DNA from: Roseiarcus sp963823165
GTDB taxonomy: Bacteria; Pseudomonadota; Alphaproteobacteria; Rhizobiales; Beijerinckiaceae
NCBI GenBank assembly: GCA_963823165.1
Contig: CAWGKV010000044.1
Span: forward strand, 248,001 to 312,000
DNA: 64,000 nt
Direction: 5' to 3'
The translations under genes were made by a program, and so were the position numbers. Shown piece by piece: positions 16,876 to 24,822 of this stretch. The number at the start of each line of letters is the position of its first letter. The first letter of the stretch is position 1. Below the pieces are notes generated by a model. It saw nothing but the letters and a program-made list of their open reading frames with translations. It made no database searches and was not told where the DNA came from.

Positions 16876-17142
16876 ATGGCTCACAAGAAAGCAGGCGGTT
16901 CGTCGCGCAACGGCCGCGACTCGGACGGCCGGCGGCTTGGCGTAAAGAAGTTCGGCGGCGAGCGCGTCGTCGGCGGCAACATCATTGTCCGCCAGCGCGG
17001 CACGAAATTCCACGCCGGCCGCAACGTCGGAATGGGAACGGACCATACGCTGTTCGCCACCGCCGCCGGCGAGGTCGCCTTCGAGTTTAAAGGCGACGGC
17101 CGCCAATATGTCAGCGTACGCGTAACGAACGCAGCAGAATAG
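16876..17142 (+). CDS. rpmA: 50S ribosomal protein L27
   Basis: 88 residues. MAHKKAGGSSRNGRDSDGRR is the universal L27 N-terminus, which reaches the peptidyl-transferase centre. There is no N-terminal extension of the Firmicutes type that would need cleavage. It follows rplU by 110 bases. Confidence 0.97.
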   Translation: MAHKKAGGSSRNGRDSDGRRLGVKKFGGERVVGGNIIVRQRGTKFHAGRNVGMGTDHTLFATAAGEVAFEFKGDGRQYVSVRVTNAAE

Positions 17143-17343
17143 GCGGGGGCAGCCGACGAGAACCCCGCTCCGGCGACCAGCCCCGCGGACGTTCTCGAAA
17201 CTTCAACCAACAAGCTTCGAGATGAGAGTGAAAGGCGAGACCTCCTTTCATCCGTCCAGTAAGCCAGGCTTACGAAGGGGATGCGGCCGCCGCGTCTCCT
17301 TCGTCGTTTAAGTCCCCTGTTGGGGCGCCGGGCCGGAGCTTTC

Positions 17344-17967
17344 ATGTTTCCCGATCTTGCCAGAGACGACGTGTTCCGCCTCGAGACCGCGCGGCTTTGG
17401 CTGCGCTGGCCGCGTTCGTCCGACCATGCTGCGATCCATCGCTTCTGCAGCCTGTGGGATGTCGCGCGTTTCACCGCGCGCATCCCCCACCCTTACCCGC
17501 CGGGATCGGCGGAGCGTTTCATCTACGCGGCGCGGGAAGCCAACGCTTCCGGCCGAGACCTGACTCTGGTCCTGGCGCCCAAGAAGGGCAAGCACGAGGT
17601 CATCGGTTCGATCAGCCTCGAATCGCGCGGAAGCGACCGCCTGACGCTGGGTTTCGCCCTCGCTCCGGAGCACTGGAACAAGGGCCTCGCGACCGAGGCG
17701 GCGCGCGCGATGGTCAAGGCCGGATTCGGACTGACCCCCGCGGTCGAGATTCTCGCCAGCGCTTCGGTCGACAATCCCGCCTCCCGCCGGGTGCTGGAGA
17801 AGTGCGGCTTCGATCTGGCGTCGACCGGGCCGAAGGGCGCGCCGGCGCGGGGAGGCCTGGTCGAGAGCCACAACTTCCGCCTGACCCGCAGGGTGTGGGC
17901 GGAAGCGATGGCGCTGCGGCGGGAAGAGCTGACGCTGAGGTCGGCTCATTCGGGCGAGCGGCCATGA
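17344..17967 (+). CDS. GNAT family N-acetyltransferase (RimJ/RimL-like)
   Basis: 207 residues from the ATG at 17344 (GGAG seven bases upstream). The fold is recognised from FRLETARLWLRWPRSSD at the start and the acetyl-CoA-binding segment LGFALAPEHWNKGLATEAARAMV near residues 100-122. The final conserved NPASRRVLEKCGF follows. It overlaps obgE by ATGA. A GNAT gene between rpmA and obgE is common in Rhizobiales, suggesting modification of a ribosomal or translation protein, but the target is unknown. Confidence 0.87.
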   Translation: MFPDLARDDVFRLETARLWLRWPRSSDHAAIHRFCSLWDVARFTARIPHPYPPGSAERFIYAAREANASGRDLTLVLAPKKGKHEVIGSISLESRGSDRLTLGFALAPEHWNKGLATEAARAMVKAGFGLTPAVEILASASVDNPASRRVLEKCGFDLASTGPKGAPARGGLVESHNFRLTRRVWAEAMALRREELTLRSAHSGERP

Positions 17968-19025
17968 AATTCCTCGATCAGGCCCGCGTCTACGTCCGCT
18001 CCGGCGATGGCGGCGCGGGCTGCGTCTCCTTCCGGCGGGAAAAATTCATCGAGTTCGGCGGCCCGGACGGCGGCGACGGGGGGCGGGGCGGCGACGTCGT
18101 CGTCGAATGCGCGGGCGGCCTCAACACGCTGATCGATTTCCGCTACCAGCAGCATTTCAAGGCCAGGACGGGCACGCACGGCATGGGCAAGAACCGCGCC
18201 GGCGGGCGCGGCGGCGACGCGGTGCTGAAGGTCCCGATCGGCACGCAGGTGATCGACGAAGAGACCGGCGCGATGCTCGCCGACCTCACGAAAGAAGGCG
18301 AGCGCGTCGTCGTCGCGCGAGGCGGCAACGGCGGCTTCGGCAACGCCCATTTCACCACCTCGACCAATCGCGCCCCGCGCCGCGCCAATCCTGGCCAGCC
18401 GGGGATCGAGCGCACGCTGATTCTGCGCCTCAAGCTGATCGCCGACGCGGGGCTCGTCGGGCTGCCCAACGCCGGCAAGTCGACGTTCTTGGCCGCGGTC
18501 TCCGCCGCCAAGCCGAAGATCGCCGACTACCCGTTCACCACGCTGCATCCCGGCCTCGGCGTGGTGCGCGTCGACGACCGCGAGTTCGTGCTCGCCGACA
18601 TCCCCGGACTGATCGCGGGCGCGCATGAAGGCCACGGCCTCGGCGATCGTTTTCTGGGCCATGTCGAGCGCTGCGGCGCGCTGGTCCATCTCGTCGACGC
18701 CACAGGCGACAACGCGGGCGCGGACTACCGGACGATCCGGCGGGAGCTCGCCGCATACGGCGAAGGGCTGGAGGCCAAGGCCGAGATCGTCTGCCTGTCG
18801 AAGGTCGACGCGGTCGACGGCGAGACCATGGAGAAGCAGATCGAGCGGCTGAAGCGGGCGATGCGGGCTCATGGGCCGCCGGCCGCGGACGGCGTCAAAC
18901 GGGCGAAGCCGCTGCTGTTGTCGACCGCGACGCAACGGGGCGTGACCGAGGTCTTGCGCGCGACGATGGCGGCGATCGAGATTGGCCGCGCCGAAGGGAC
19001 CGTGCCGGCCATAGCCGGAGCGTAG
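17964..19025 (+). CDS. obgE: GTPase ObgE/CgtA
   Basis: 353 residues. The glycine-rich Obg domain (residues 1-158, with FLDQARVYVRSGDGGAGC and repeated GGxGG) is followed by the GTPase domain with G1 GLPNAGKST near 170, G3 ADIPGLIAGAHEG near 215 and a G4-like LSKVD near 280. Essential ribosome-assembly and stringent-response GTPase. Ends soon after the G domain, as in most alphaproteobacterial short-tailed forms. Overlaps the GNAT gene by four bases. proB, often next in this cluster, is absent: the dispersed repeat follows. Confidence 0.95.
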   Translation: MKFLDQARVYVRSGDGGAGCVSFRREKFIEFGGPDGGDGGRGGDVVVECAGGLNTLIDFRYQQHFKARTGTHGMGKNRAGGRGGDAVLKVPIGTQVIDEETGAMLADLTKEGERVVVARGGNGGFGNAHFTTSTNRAPRRANPGQPGIERTLILRLKLIADAGLVGLPNAGKSTFLAAVSAAKPKIADYPFTTLHPGLGVVRVDDREFVLADIPGLIAGAHEGHGLGDRFLGHVERCGALVHLVDATGDNAGADYRTIRRELAAYGEGLEAKAEIVCLSKVDAVDGETMEKQIERLKRAMRAHGPPAADGVKRAKPLLLSTATQRGVTEVLRATMAAIEIGRAEGTVPAIAGA

Positions 19026-19099
19026 CCGTGGACGCCGATTTGGGTAGCAGATGTGTTGCGGCTAGCTATTAGACCGTTATCGTGGCGCTATACTTCGGC

Positions 19100-19745
19100 T
19101 AAGCGATAACCCGAAAATCGGCGCGATAAACTATACGGAATCTATCCGTTGAGCCCGTTTCCGTCCCCGAAATCCATCGCCTGCCCCCGGATTGGATGGA
19201 TCTGGCCGCGGCGGCGTTCCTCACGCCTCGAGCCCACTGGCGGCCCCGTAAGACCAAGCCGCGGAACGTTCCGCCAAAGCTCGGGAGCACCGGAGCAAAG
19301 CCCAGGATAACAGAATCCAAGCAAAAGTCTTCCAGGAATCGGCTGTTCTCAAGGGGTTACGCCGGAATCCAAATTGTTTTCTCTTTCGCTTCGCGCTGAC
19401 GCCTCCGCTTGGTCCGCGGCCTGTCCGCCGATGCGCTCCGCCGGCACCAACTCGCTTCCTGCCTGCCGACCAAAGACAACGCCGTCGAACCCGTTCGGCG
19501 GCTGGCTCGACGGCCCAAGCGAGGCGAATTCAATCCTCCTCAGCGCAAGCGGGCTCAGGCGGAAAGCCGCTGCCGCCACGTCCCGCCCCAGGGCGGTCGA
19601 GCTGCAGGTTGCTGTGAGATTTGACCCCGGCCTCCATGCCAACCTCGCTTTCCATCCCGACGCCGATTGCGGTCCGATCAACCCCTTTATGCCATGAGGT
19701 TCCGGAACAAATCAATAACAAACAGGGGGTAATTTTACCACCGCC
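19100..19745. repeat. 0.5-kb dispersed repeat, copy B
   Basis: Same orientation and order of blocks as 5770-6292, including GAATCCAAGCAAAAGTCTTC, the CTGACGCCTCCGCTTGGTCC block, CGCCCCAGGGCGGTCGAGC and the right end ATTTTACCACCGCC. Copy B has an extra segment of about 90 bases at roughly 19160-19245 and differs by many substitutions, so the copies are not recent. Its right end abuts a transposase fragment. No conserved reading frame. Confidence 0.8.
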
Positions 19746-20042
19746 CTCCAGGCTCTTGCGATTGACCTGGCGGCGATAGCCGAGGCGTTCGAGCAATTGC
19801 GGGCTCCGGGTCGCGGACACCCTATGCCCCAAGCCTTCCCGCGCCAACGCGAGCTTCGCATGGCTCTTGGAGACCCATATCAGCGGCCGCGTCGGGTCGC
19901 CGAGCGTCGTTGACTCCAGAAGGCCGCGCAGGTCTTCCAACAGCGAGGGATCGGTTCTCGTGAGCACAGGCGGTCCGCCGCCGGAGCGGCGAATCTTCGA
20001 GCCTGTGCGATCGGGCGCCGCCAAACGCGCCACCGCGCTCAC
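19746..20042 (-). pseudogene. ISAzo13-type transposase fragment
   Basis: About 95 codons of the N-terminal/middle region of an ISAzo13-family DDE transposase survive on the minus strand: KIRRSGGGPP, TDPSLLEDLRGLLE, GDPTRPLIWVSKSHAKLA, HRVSATRSPQLLERLGY and RRQVNRKSLEGG in the correct family order. The catalytic DDE part is missing. The match stops exactly where repeat copy B begins, so the element was probably truncated at that junction. Non-functional relic. No terminal inverted repeats are visible. Confidence 0.75.
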
Positions 20043-20102
20043 GCCGCCGTATCCGGCCGAGCGAGATTGGCGGCGGCCCGATCCCTGCGGTTCATTTTCC
20101 CC

Positions 20103-20132
20103 GTTGCGCGCCTGTTCGCGAGCGTCTATAGC
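20103..20132 (+). promoter_or_regulatory. Candidate promoter of tRNA-Val
   Basis: TTGCGC at 20103-20108, an 18-base spacer, and TATAGC at 20127-20132, about 45 bases before the tRNA. The -35 match is partial. Confidence 0.4.
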
Positions 20133-20177
20133 ACGGCGCGCTCCCCGGGCGGCCCCTGATCGCCGGGGGCCGGAGAT

Positions 20178-20252
20178 GGGCGCTTAGCTCAGCGGTAGAG
20201 CACTACCTTGACATGGTAGGGGTCAGAGGTTCAATCCCTCTAGCGCCCACCA
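20178..20252 (+). tRNA. tRNA-Val (anticodon GAC)
   Basis: A 75-base cloverleaf with encoded CCA. The acceptor stem GGGCGCT pairs with AGCGCCC, D-arm is GCTCAGCGGTAGAGC, the anticodon stem CTACC/GGTAG holds loop TTGACAT (anticodon GAC), and the T-arm is AGAGGTTCAATCCCTCT. The GAC anticodon reads valine codons GUC and GUU. Confidence 0.96.
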
Positions 20253-20335
20253 TCTCCAACAAAATGAGCGTCGTCTCGCGCGGGCTCTGCGCTCGCTCGG
20301 CGAGGTGGACATGGGACGAGGAAGCGACGGCGTTC

Positions 20336-20869
20336 ATGAATGCGGCACGGTTGAACAGCGCACGCCCAATTCTTCGCTTTCTCTCGGGTCTCGCTCTTCT
20401 CGCGGGGGTTTACTTCGCCGCCGGGGCCGCGGCTGACGCCCAGGGGGCGATCAAAGACAAGCACGGCGACTGGGAGACGCGCTGTGAGACGCCGCCGGGC
20501 GCGGCCTACGAGCAATGCGCGATCGTGCTCAGCGTCGTCGACCAGGAGCGACCCAACCTGACGCTGGTCGTCATTGTGCTCAACACCGCCGACCGCAAGG
20601 CGCGCCTCATGCGCATCATCGCGCCGCTCGGCGTGCTGCTTCCGCCCGGCGTGAGTTTGCGGATCGACGACCAGGACATGGGCCGTCTCAATTTCCTCCA
20701 GTGCCTGGCCAACGGCTGCATCGCCCAGGTCGCAATGGAGGACAAGCTCATCGACAAGCTGAAGACCGGCAAGACCGCGACGCTCGGCATCTTCCAGACG
20801 CCGGAGCAAGGGGTCGGCGTACTCGCGCCGCTCGTAGGCTTCAAGGAAGCCTACGAGCAATTGCCATGA
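20336..20869 (+). CDS. Invasion-associated locus B (IalB) family protein
   Basis: 177 residues from the ATG at 20336. Signal peptide (FLSGLALLAGVYFAAGAAADAQ) and a mature IalB domain starting KHGDWETRCETPPGAAYEQCAI, with paired cysteines (ETRC, EQC, FLQC, NGC) expected to form disulfides in the periplasm. IalB proteins are named from Bartonella erythrocyte invasion but are universal in Rhizobiales, where their function is undefined. The gene starts 84 bases after the tRNA. Confidence 0.85.
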   Translation: MNAARLNSARPILRFLSGLALLAGVYFAAGAAADAQGAIKDKHGDWETRCETPPGAAYEQCAIVLSVVDQERPNLTLVVIVLNTADRKARLMRIIAPLGVLLPPGVSLRIDDQDMGRLNFLQCLANGCIAQVAMEDKLIDKLKTGKTATLGIFQTPEQGVGVLAPLVGFKEAYEQLP

Positions 20870-20929
20870 CCACGCGCGCGGCGTAAGCACCGCCCCGAAT
20901 CGTCATGGAACTCCTGAGAGCCTGCCCCG

Positions 20930-21601
20930 ATGCCGAAGTCGTTCACCGCGAACGGATGCCCGACGTTCGTCCGCATGTTGCTGCCGCTGGCCGCGCTCGG
21001 CCTTCTCGCCGGATGCAGCTCGGTCGAAAATTTTCTTCCGCACGGCGATCCGAACGCAACCACGCTCGCCCTCGGCGCAAACCCGCCGAGGACGGCACGG
21101 CCGGGGGCCAACCCGAGCGAGAAGCCGATCGCCCACCCGGTCGCTTCGATCGACATCAACTGTCCGACGGTGGACGTCGCCGACGACGGCGCGGCCTACC
21201 GCGTCGGCGGCGCCGACAACGCGTCGGTGCGCTACCAGTTCAACATCGGCGACACCGCGCGGGAGTGCGATCCGGCGGGGCCGGGCCAGGCAACGGTTAA
21301 GATCGGCGTCAGGGGCGATGTGGTGATCGGGCCGGCCGGTTCGGGCGGGACCTACAGCGTCCCGCTCAAAATCGTCGTCACCAACGCGGCCGACAACAAG
21401 CAGGTCTTCTCCAAGACCTACAAGATCGAGGCGACGACCGACGGCGTCACCGCCGGCGCCTTCCAGCTCGTCAGCGATCCGATCCTGTTGCCGATGCCGA
21501 CGCTCCAGCTCGCCGATCTCTATACAATCACCGTCGGGTTCGAAGGGGGCAGCGCAGCCGCCCCCTCTCACCGCCCCAGGCGTCGTCATCCCGCCGGGTA
21601 G
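20930..21601 (+). CDS. Conserved hypothetical lipoprotein
   Basis: 223 residues with a classical lipobox (LAALGLLAGC, Cys29), so it is predicted to be lipidated and anchored in the outer or inner membrane. The mature part contains a beta-rich region (SIDINCPTVDVADDGAAYRVGG; GTYSVPLKIVVTNAADNKQVF) that looks like a single sandwich domain. I do not recognise a named family. It lies just upstream of the glycine riboswitch but has its own start, and is probably a separate unit or co-transcribed with the IalB gene 61 bases upstream. Confidence 0.75.
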   Translation: MPKSFTANGCPTFVRMLLPLAALGLLAGCSSVENFLPHGDPNATTLALGANPPRTARPGANPSEKPIAHPVASIDINCPTVDVADDGAAYRVGGADNASVRYQFNIGDTARECDPAGPGQATVKIGVRGDVVIGPAGSGGTYSVPLKIVVTNAADNKQVFSKTYKIEATTDGVTAGAFQLVSDPILLPMPTLQLADLYTITVGFEGGSAAAPSHRPRRRHPAG

Positions 21602-21623
21602 CGAAGCGCGTGGACGGCCTCCG

Positions 21624-21652
21624 TTGACAAAGCCCGCCCGGTCGCGCTAGCT
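21624..21652 (+). promoter_or_regulatory. Promoter for the riboswitch-gcv operon
   Basis: A perfect -35 TTGACA (21624-21629), a 17-base spacer and a weak -10 CTAGCT (21647-21652). The predicted start near 21659 falls just before the first glycine aptamer, which supports the assignment. Confidence 0.55.
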
Positions 21653-21671
21653 CGCCTCCGTCAGCCGAAGA

Positions 21672-21861
21672 CACCCCGCGGAAGAGTCCGGCGGCCTCGC
21701 CGCCGGCGCCGAAGGCGCAACCGCCCCGGAAACGCTCAGGCTTCAGGACCGCGCGTGTGGTGACGCTCTGGAAAGCGGCGCTTGCGAGCAAGCAAGCGCC
21801 CACCGACGGGGGTAACCGCCGGAACGGCGGGAAATCTCTCAGGTCATCGGACAGAGGGGGC
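21672..21861 (+). ncRNA. Tandem glycine riboswitch upstream of gcvT
   Basis: Two adjacent glycine-aptamer-like units. The first runs about 21676-21770 (GCGGAAGAGTCC... GCGCCGAAGGCGCAA... GCTCAGG). The second runs about 21770-21861 (GCTCTGGAAAGC... CACCGACGGGGGTAA... AATCTCTCAGGT... ACAGAGGGGG). These are the conserved core segments of the gcvT-type riboswitch. It sits 72 bases before gcvT, so glycine would turn on its own degradation. The switching platform between 21861 and 21933 shows no strong terminator, so control of translation initiation is likely. Confidence 0.88.
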
Positions 21862-21932
21862 GCGTGCGGAGCGTCGGCCGAAGTGGACGGCGCGTGGTTC
21901 CGTGCAGCGCCTGTTCTTGAAGCGGTGGCCCA

Positions 21933-23063
21933 ATGAGCGACGACGCGATTCGGAAGACGCCCCTCCACGCTCTCCACGTCGAGCTCGGCGCCCGCATGGG
22001 GCCTTTCGCCGGCTTCGATATGCCGATCCATTACCCGTCGGGCGTCCTCGCCGAGCATCTGCACACCCGCAAGGCGGCCGGTCTGTTCGACGTTTCGCAC
22101 ATGGGCCAGGCGCTGCTCGATGGAGCGGACCACGCAAACCTCGCCGCCTTCGTCGAGACGCTGGTTCCCGCCGACATCATGGGCCTCGCGCCTGGGAGGC
22201 AGCGTTACACGCAGTTCTTGAACGAGAGCAGCGGAGTCATCGACGACCTGATGGTGACGCGGGCCCCGGGAGCCGACGGCGTCTTGCGTCTCGTCGTCAA
22301 TGCGGCCCGCAAGGCCATCGACTTCGCGCTCATTCGCGCGCGCCTGCCCGCAGGCGTGCGCCTGACCTCGCTCGATGAAATGGCGCTGATCGCGCTCCAG
22401 GGACCCCTTGCCTCGCCGACCCTGACCCGTCTCGCGCCGGGTGAAGGGCTGGAGCGCATGCCGTTCATGAGCGCGCGGCCGGTCAGGCTCGGCGGCGTCG
22501 AGACTTTCGTGTCCCGCTCGGGCTACACCGGCGAGGACGGGTACGAGATTTCGCTTCCCGCCGCCCGGGCCGACATGCTCGCTCGTCTCCTGCTGAGTCA
22601 GTCCGATGTGGCGCCGATCGGGCTAGGCGCGCGCGACTCACTGCGGCTCGAAGCGGGGCTCTGTCTCTATGGCCACGAGCTCGACGAGAGCGTCGATCCT
22701 GTAGAGGCCGGGCTTGCGTGGTCGATCCAGAAGCGTCGTCGGGTCGAAGGCGGTTTCCCGGGCGCTGAGCGCATCCGGAACGCCCTGACGAATGGAGCGA
22801 ACCGGCGGCGCGTCGGCTTGCGGCCCGACGGCCGGGCGCCAGCGCGCGAAGGGACGAAAATTGTCTCGACCGAGGGGGCGGAGATCGGCGTCGTCACCTC
22901 GGGCGGCTTCGGGCCGAGCGTCGGCGCGCCGATCGCCATGGGGTTTGTCGAACGCGCTTACGCGCCGATCGGCACGGCAGTGGGTCTCATCGTGCGGGGT
23001 AAAACCCTCGGCGCCCACATCGCGCCGCTGCCCTTTCACCCTCACGCCTATTATCGCGGCTAG
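21933..23063 (+). CDS. gcvT: Glycine cleavage system aminomethyltransferase (T protein)
   Basis: 376 residues. Transfers the methylene group from the aminomethyl-lipoyl H protein to tetrahydrofolate with release of ammonia. Family blocks: TPLHALHVELGARMGPFAGFDMP at the start, LFDVSHMGQ near 50, SRSGYTGEDGYEI near 195, ARDSLRLEAGLCLYGHE near 232 and the C-terminal GFGPS. First gene of gcvT-gcvH-gcvPA-gcvPB. Controlled by the glycine riboswitch directly upstream. Confidence 0.95.
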   Translation: MSDDAIRKTPLHALHVELGARMGPFAGFDMPIHYPSGVLAEHLHTRKAAGLFDVSHMGQALLDGADHANLAAFVETLVPADIMGLAPGRQRYTQFLNESSGVIDDLMVTRAPGADGVLRLVVNAARKAIDFALIRARLPAGVRLTSLDEMALIALQGPLASPTLTRLAPGEGLERMPFMSARPVRLGGVETFVSRSGYTGEDGYEISLPAARADMLARLLLSQSDVAPIGLGARDSLRLEAGLCLYGHELDESVDPVEAGLAWSIQKRRRVEGGFPGAERIRNALTNGANRRRVGLRPDGRAPAREGTKIVSTEGAEIGVVTSGGFGPSVGAPIAMGFVERAYAPIGTAVGLIVRGKTLGAHIAPLPFHPHAYYRG

Positions 23064-23078
23064 AAAAGGGAACCATCC

Positions 23079-23456
23079 ATGGCGGAGATCCGCTACACCA
23101 AGGATCACGAATATATTCGCATCGAAGGGTCCGAGGGCGTCGTCGGCATCAGCGACCATGCCCAGAGCCAGCTGGGCGACATTGTGTTCGCCGAGCCGCC
23201 GCCAGTGGGTAAGACGGTGAAGGCCGGCGACCCGGCGGCCGTCGTCGAGAGCGTCAAGGCGGCAAGTGACGTCTTCTCGCCAGCCTCGGGCGAAGTGATC
23301 GCGATCAACTCCGACGTCGAGGCGACGCCCAGCCTCATCAACGAAGACGCTGTGGGTCGCGGATGGCTTTTTCGCATCCGGCTCGCTGATCTTAATGAGC
23401 TTGACGCTCTGATGAACGAAGCCGCCTACTCCGACTACCTAAAGATGCTCGGCTGA
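23079..23456 (+). CDS. gcvH: Glycine cleavage system H protein
   Basis: 125 residues. Lipoyl carrier that shuttles the aminomethyl intermediate between P, T and L proteins. The lipoylation site is Lys60 in VVESVKAASD. The N-terminal RYTKDHEYIRIEG and the C-terminal end are canonical. Follows gcvT by 15 bases with AAGGGAA before the start. Confidence 0.96.
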   Translation: MAEIRYTKDHEYIRIEGSEGVVGISDHAQSQLGDIVFAEPPPVGKTVKAGDPAAVVESVKAASDVFSPASGEVIAINSDVEATPSLINEDAVGRGWLFRIRLADLNELDALMNEAAYSDYLKMLG

Positions 23457-23459
23457 ACC

Positions 23460-24803
23460 ATGCGATATCTGCCGCTGGACGCAGCCGAACGCGACATGAT
23501 GCTGACGCGGATCGGCATTCCCGACATCGGCGCATTGTTCGCCGACATTCCCGCCGACAAGCGGATCGAAGGCCTGCTCGACATGCCGTCCGCTATGAGC
23601 GAAATGGCGGTTGAGCGGAAATTGAGCGCGATGGCCAATTGCAGCATCGCGGCGGGCTCGGTCCCATTCTTTCTCGGCGCCGGGGCTTACAGGCGCCACA
23701 TACCTGCGACGGTGGACCATCTCATCCAGCGTTCGGAGTTCCTGACCAGCTACACGCCCTACCAACCGGAAATCTCGCAAGGCACGCTCCAGGTCTTGTT
23801 CGAGTTTCAGACGCAGGTGGCGGCGCTCACGGGCATGGAGGTCGCCAACGCCTCGATGTACGACGGCTCGACCGCCTGCGGCGAAGCGATGCTGATGGCC
23901 CATCGCCTGACCAAGCGGCGCAAGGCGATACTGTCTGGCGGATTGCACCCGCAGTATGCCGACGTCGCGGCGACGCTCGCGCACATGGCTGGCGACACGA
24001 TCATTCCTCTTGCGCCGGACACGACCGGAAATGAACACCTTGCCGCGGCAATCGACGACGAAACGAGCTGCGTCGTTGTCCAGAGCCCGGATTTCTTCGG
24101 CAACCCGCGCGATCTCGCGCCGGTCGCCGCGGCAGCGCACGCGCGGGGCGCCCTGCTGATTGCGGTCTTTACCGATCCTGTCGCTCTCGGCGCCCTTCGG
24201 TCCCCCGGGGGGATGGGCGCTGATATCGCGGTCGGCGAAGGCCAGGGCCTGGGCAACGCCCTCAGTTTCGGCGGGCCCTATCTGGGCCTGTTCGCGACGC
24301 GAACGAAGAACATACGGCAGATGCCCGGTCGCCTAGCCGGCGAAACCGTGGACGCGGACGGCCGGCGCAGCTTCGTCCTGACGCTGTCGGCGCGCGAGCA
24401 GCACATTCGCCGCGAGAAAGCGACGAGCAACATCTGCACCAACTCCGGTCTCTGCGCTCTCGCCTTTTCAATCCACCTGGCATTGCTCGGCGCAAAGGGG
24501 CTGGCGCGCCTGGCGCGAGTCAACCACGCCAACGCCGTCCAACTCGCCGAGAGGCTATCGGCCGTTTCCGGCGTCGAAATCGTGAACGAGCACTTCTTCA
24601 ATGAATTCACGATGCGCACGCGACGCCCGGCCGCAGAACTGATCGAAGCGCTGGCCCAGCGCGGGGTGATCGGCGGTTTGCCGGTTTCTCGGCTTCTGCC
24701 AACAGCAGGGCTGGACGACTTGACGATCGTCGCCAGCACGGAAGCGAACACCGACGAGGACCGCGCCGCTTACGCCGAGGCGCTTTCCGGAAGCATGCGA
24801 TAG
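23460..24803 (+). CDS. gcvPA: Glycine dehydrogenase (decarboxylating) subunit 1
   Basis: 447 residues. The N-terminal half of P protein as a separate subunit: MRYLPLDAAERDMML, FLGAGAYRRHIPATVDHL near 75, YTPYQPEISQGTLQ near 98, and SNICTNSGLCAL near 325. It carries no PLP lysine and pairs with subunit 2 to decarboxylate glycine. Starts four bases after gcvH, so it is translationally coupled. The split (PA/PB) arrangement is common in Gram-positives and archaea and also occurs in some alphaproteobacteria. Confidence 0.95.
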   Translation: MRYLPLDAAERDMMLTRIGIPDIGALFADIPADKRIEGLLDMPSAMSEMAVERKLSAMANCSIAAGSVPFFLGAGAYRRHIPATVDHLIQRSEFLTSYTPYQPEISQGTLQVLFEFQTQVAALTGMEVANASMYDGSTACGEAMLMAHRLTKRRKAILSGGLHPQYADVAATLAHMAGDTIIPLAPDTTGNEHLAAAIDDETSCVVVQSPDFFGNPRDLAPVAAAAHARGALLIAVFTDPVALGALRSPGGMGADIAVGEGQGLGNALSFGGPYLGLFATRTKNIRQMPGRLAGETVDADGRRSFVLTLSAREQHIRREKATSNICTNSGLCALAFSIHLALLGAKGLARLARVNHANAVQLAERLSAVSGVEIVNEHFFNEFTMRTRRPAAELIEALAQRGVIGGLPVSRLLPTAGLDDLTIVASTEANTDEDRAAYAEALSGSMR

Positions 24804-24822
24804 CGCCTCGAGGAAGCAACCA

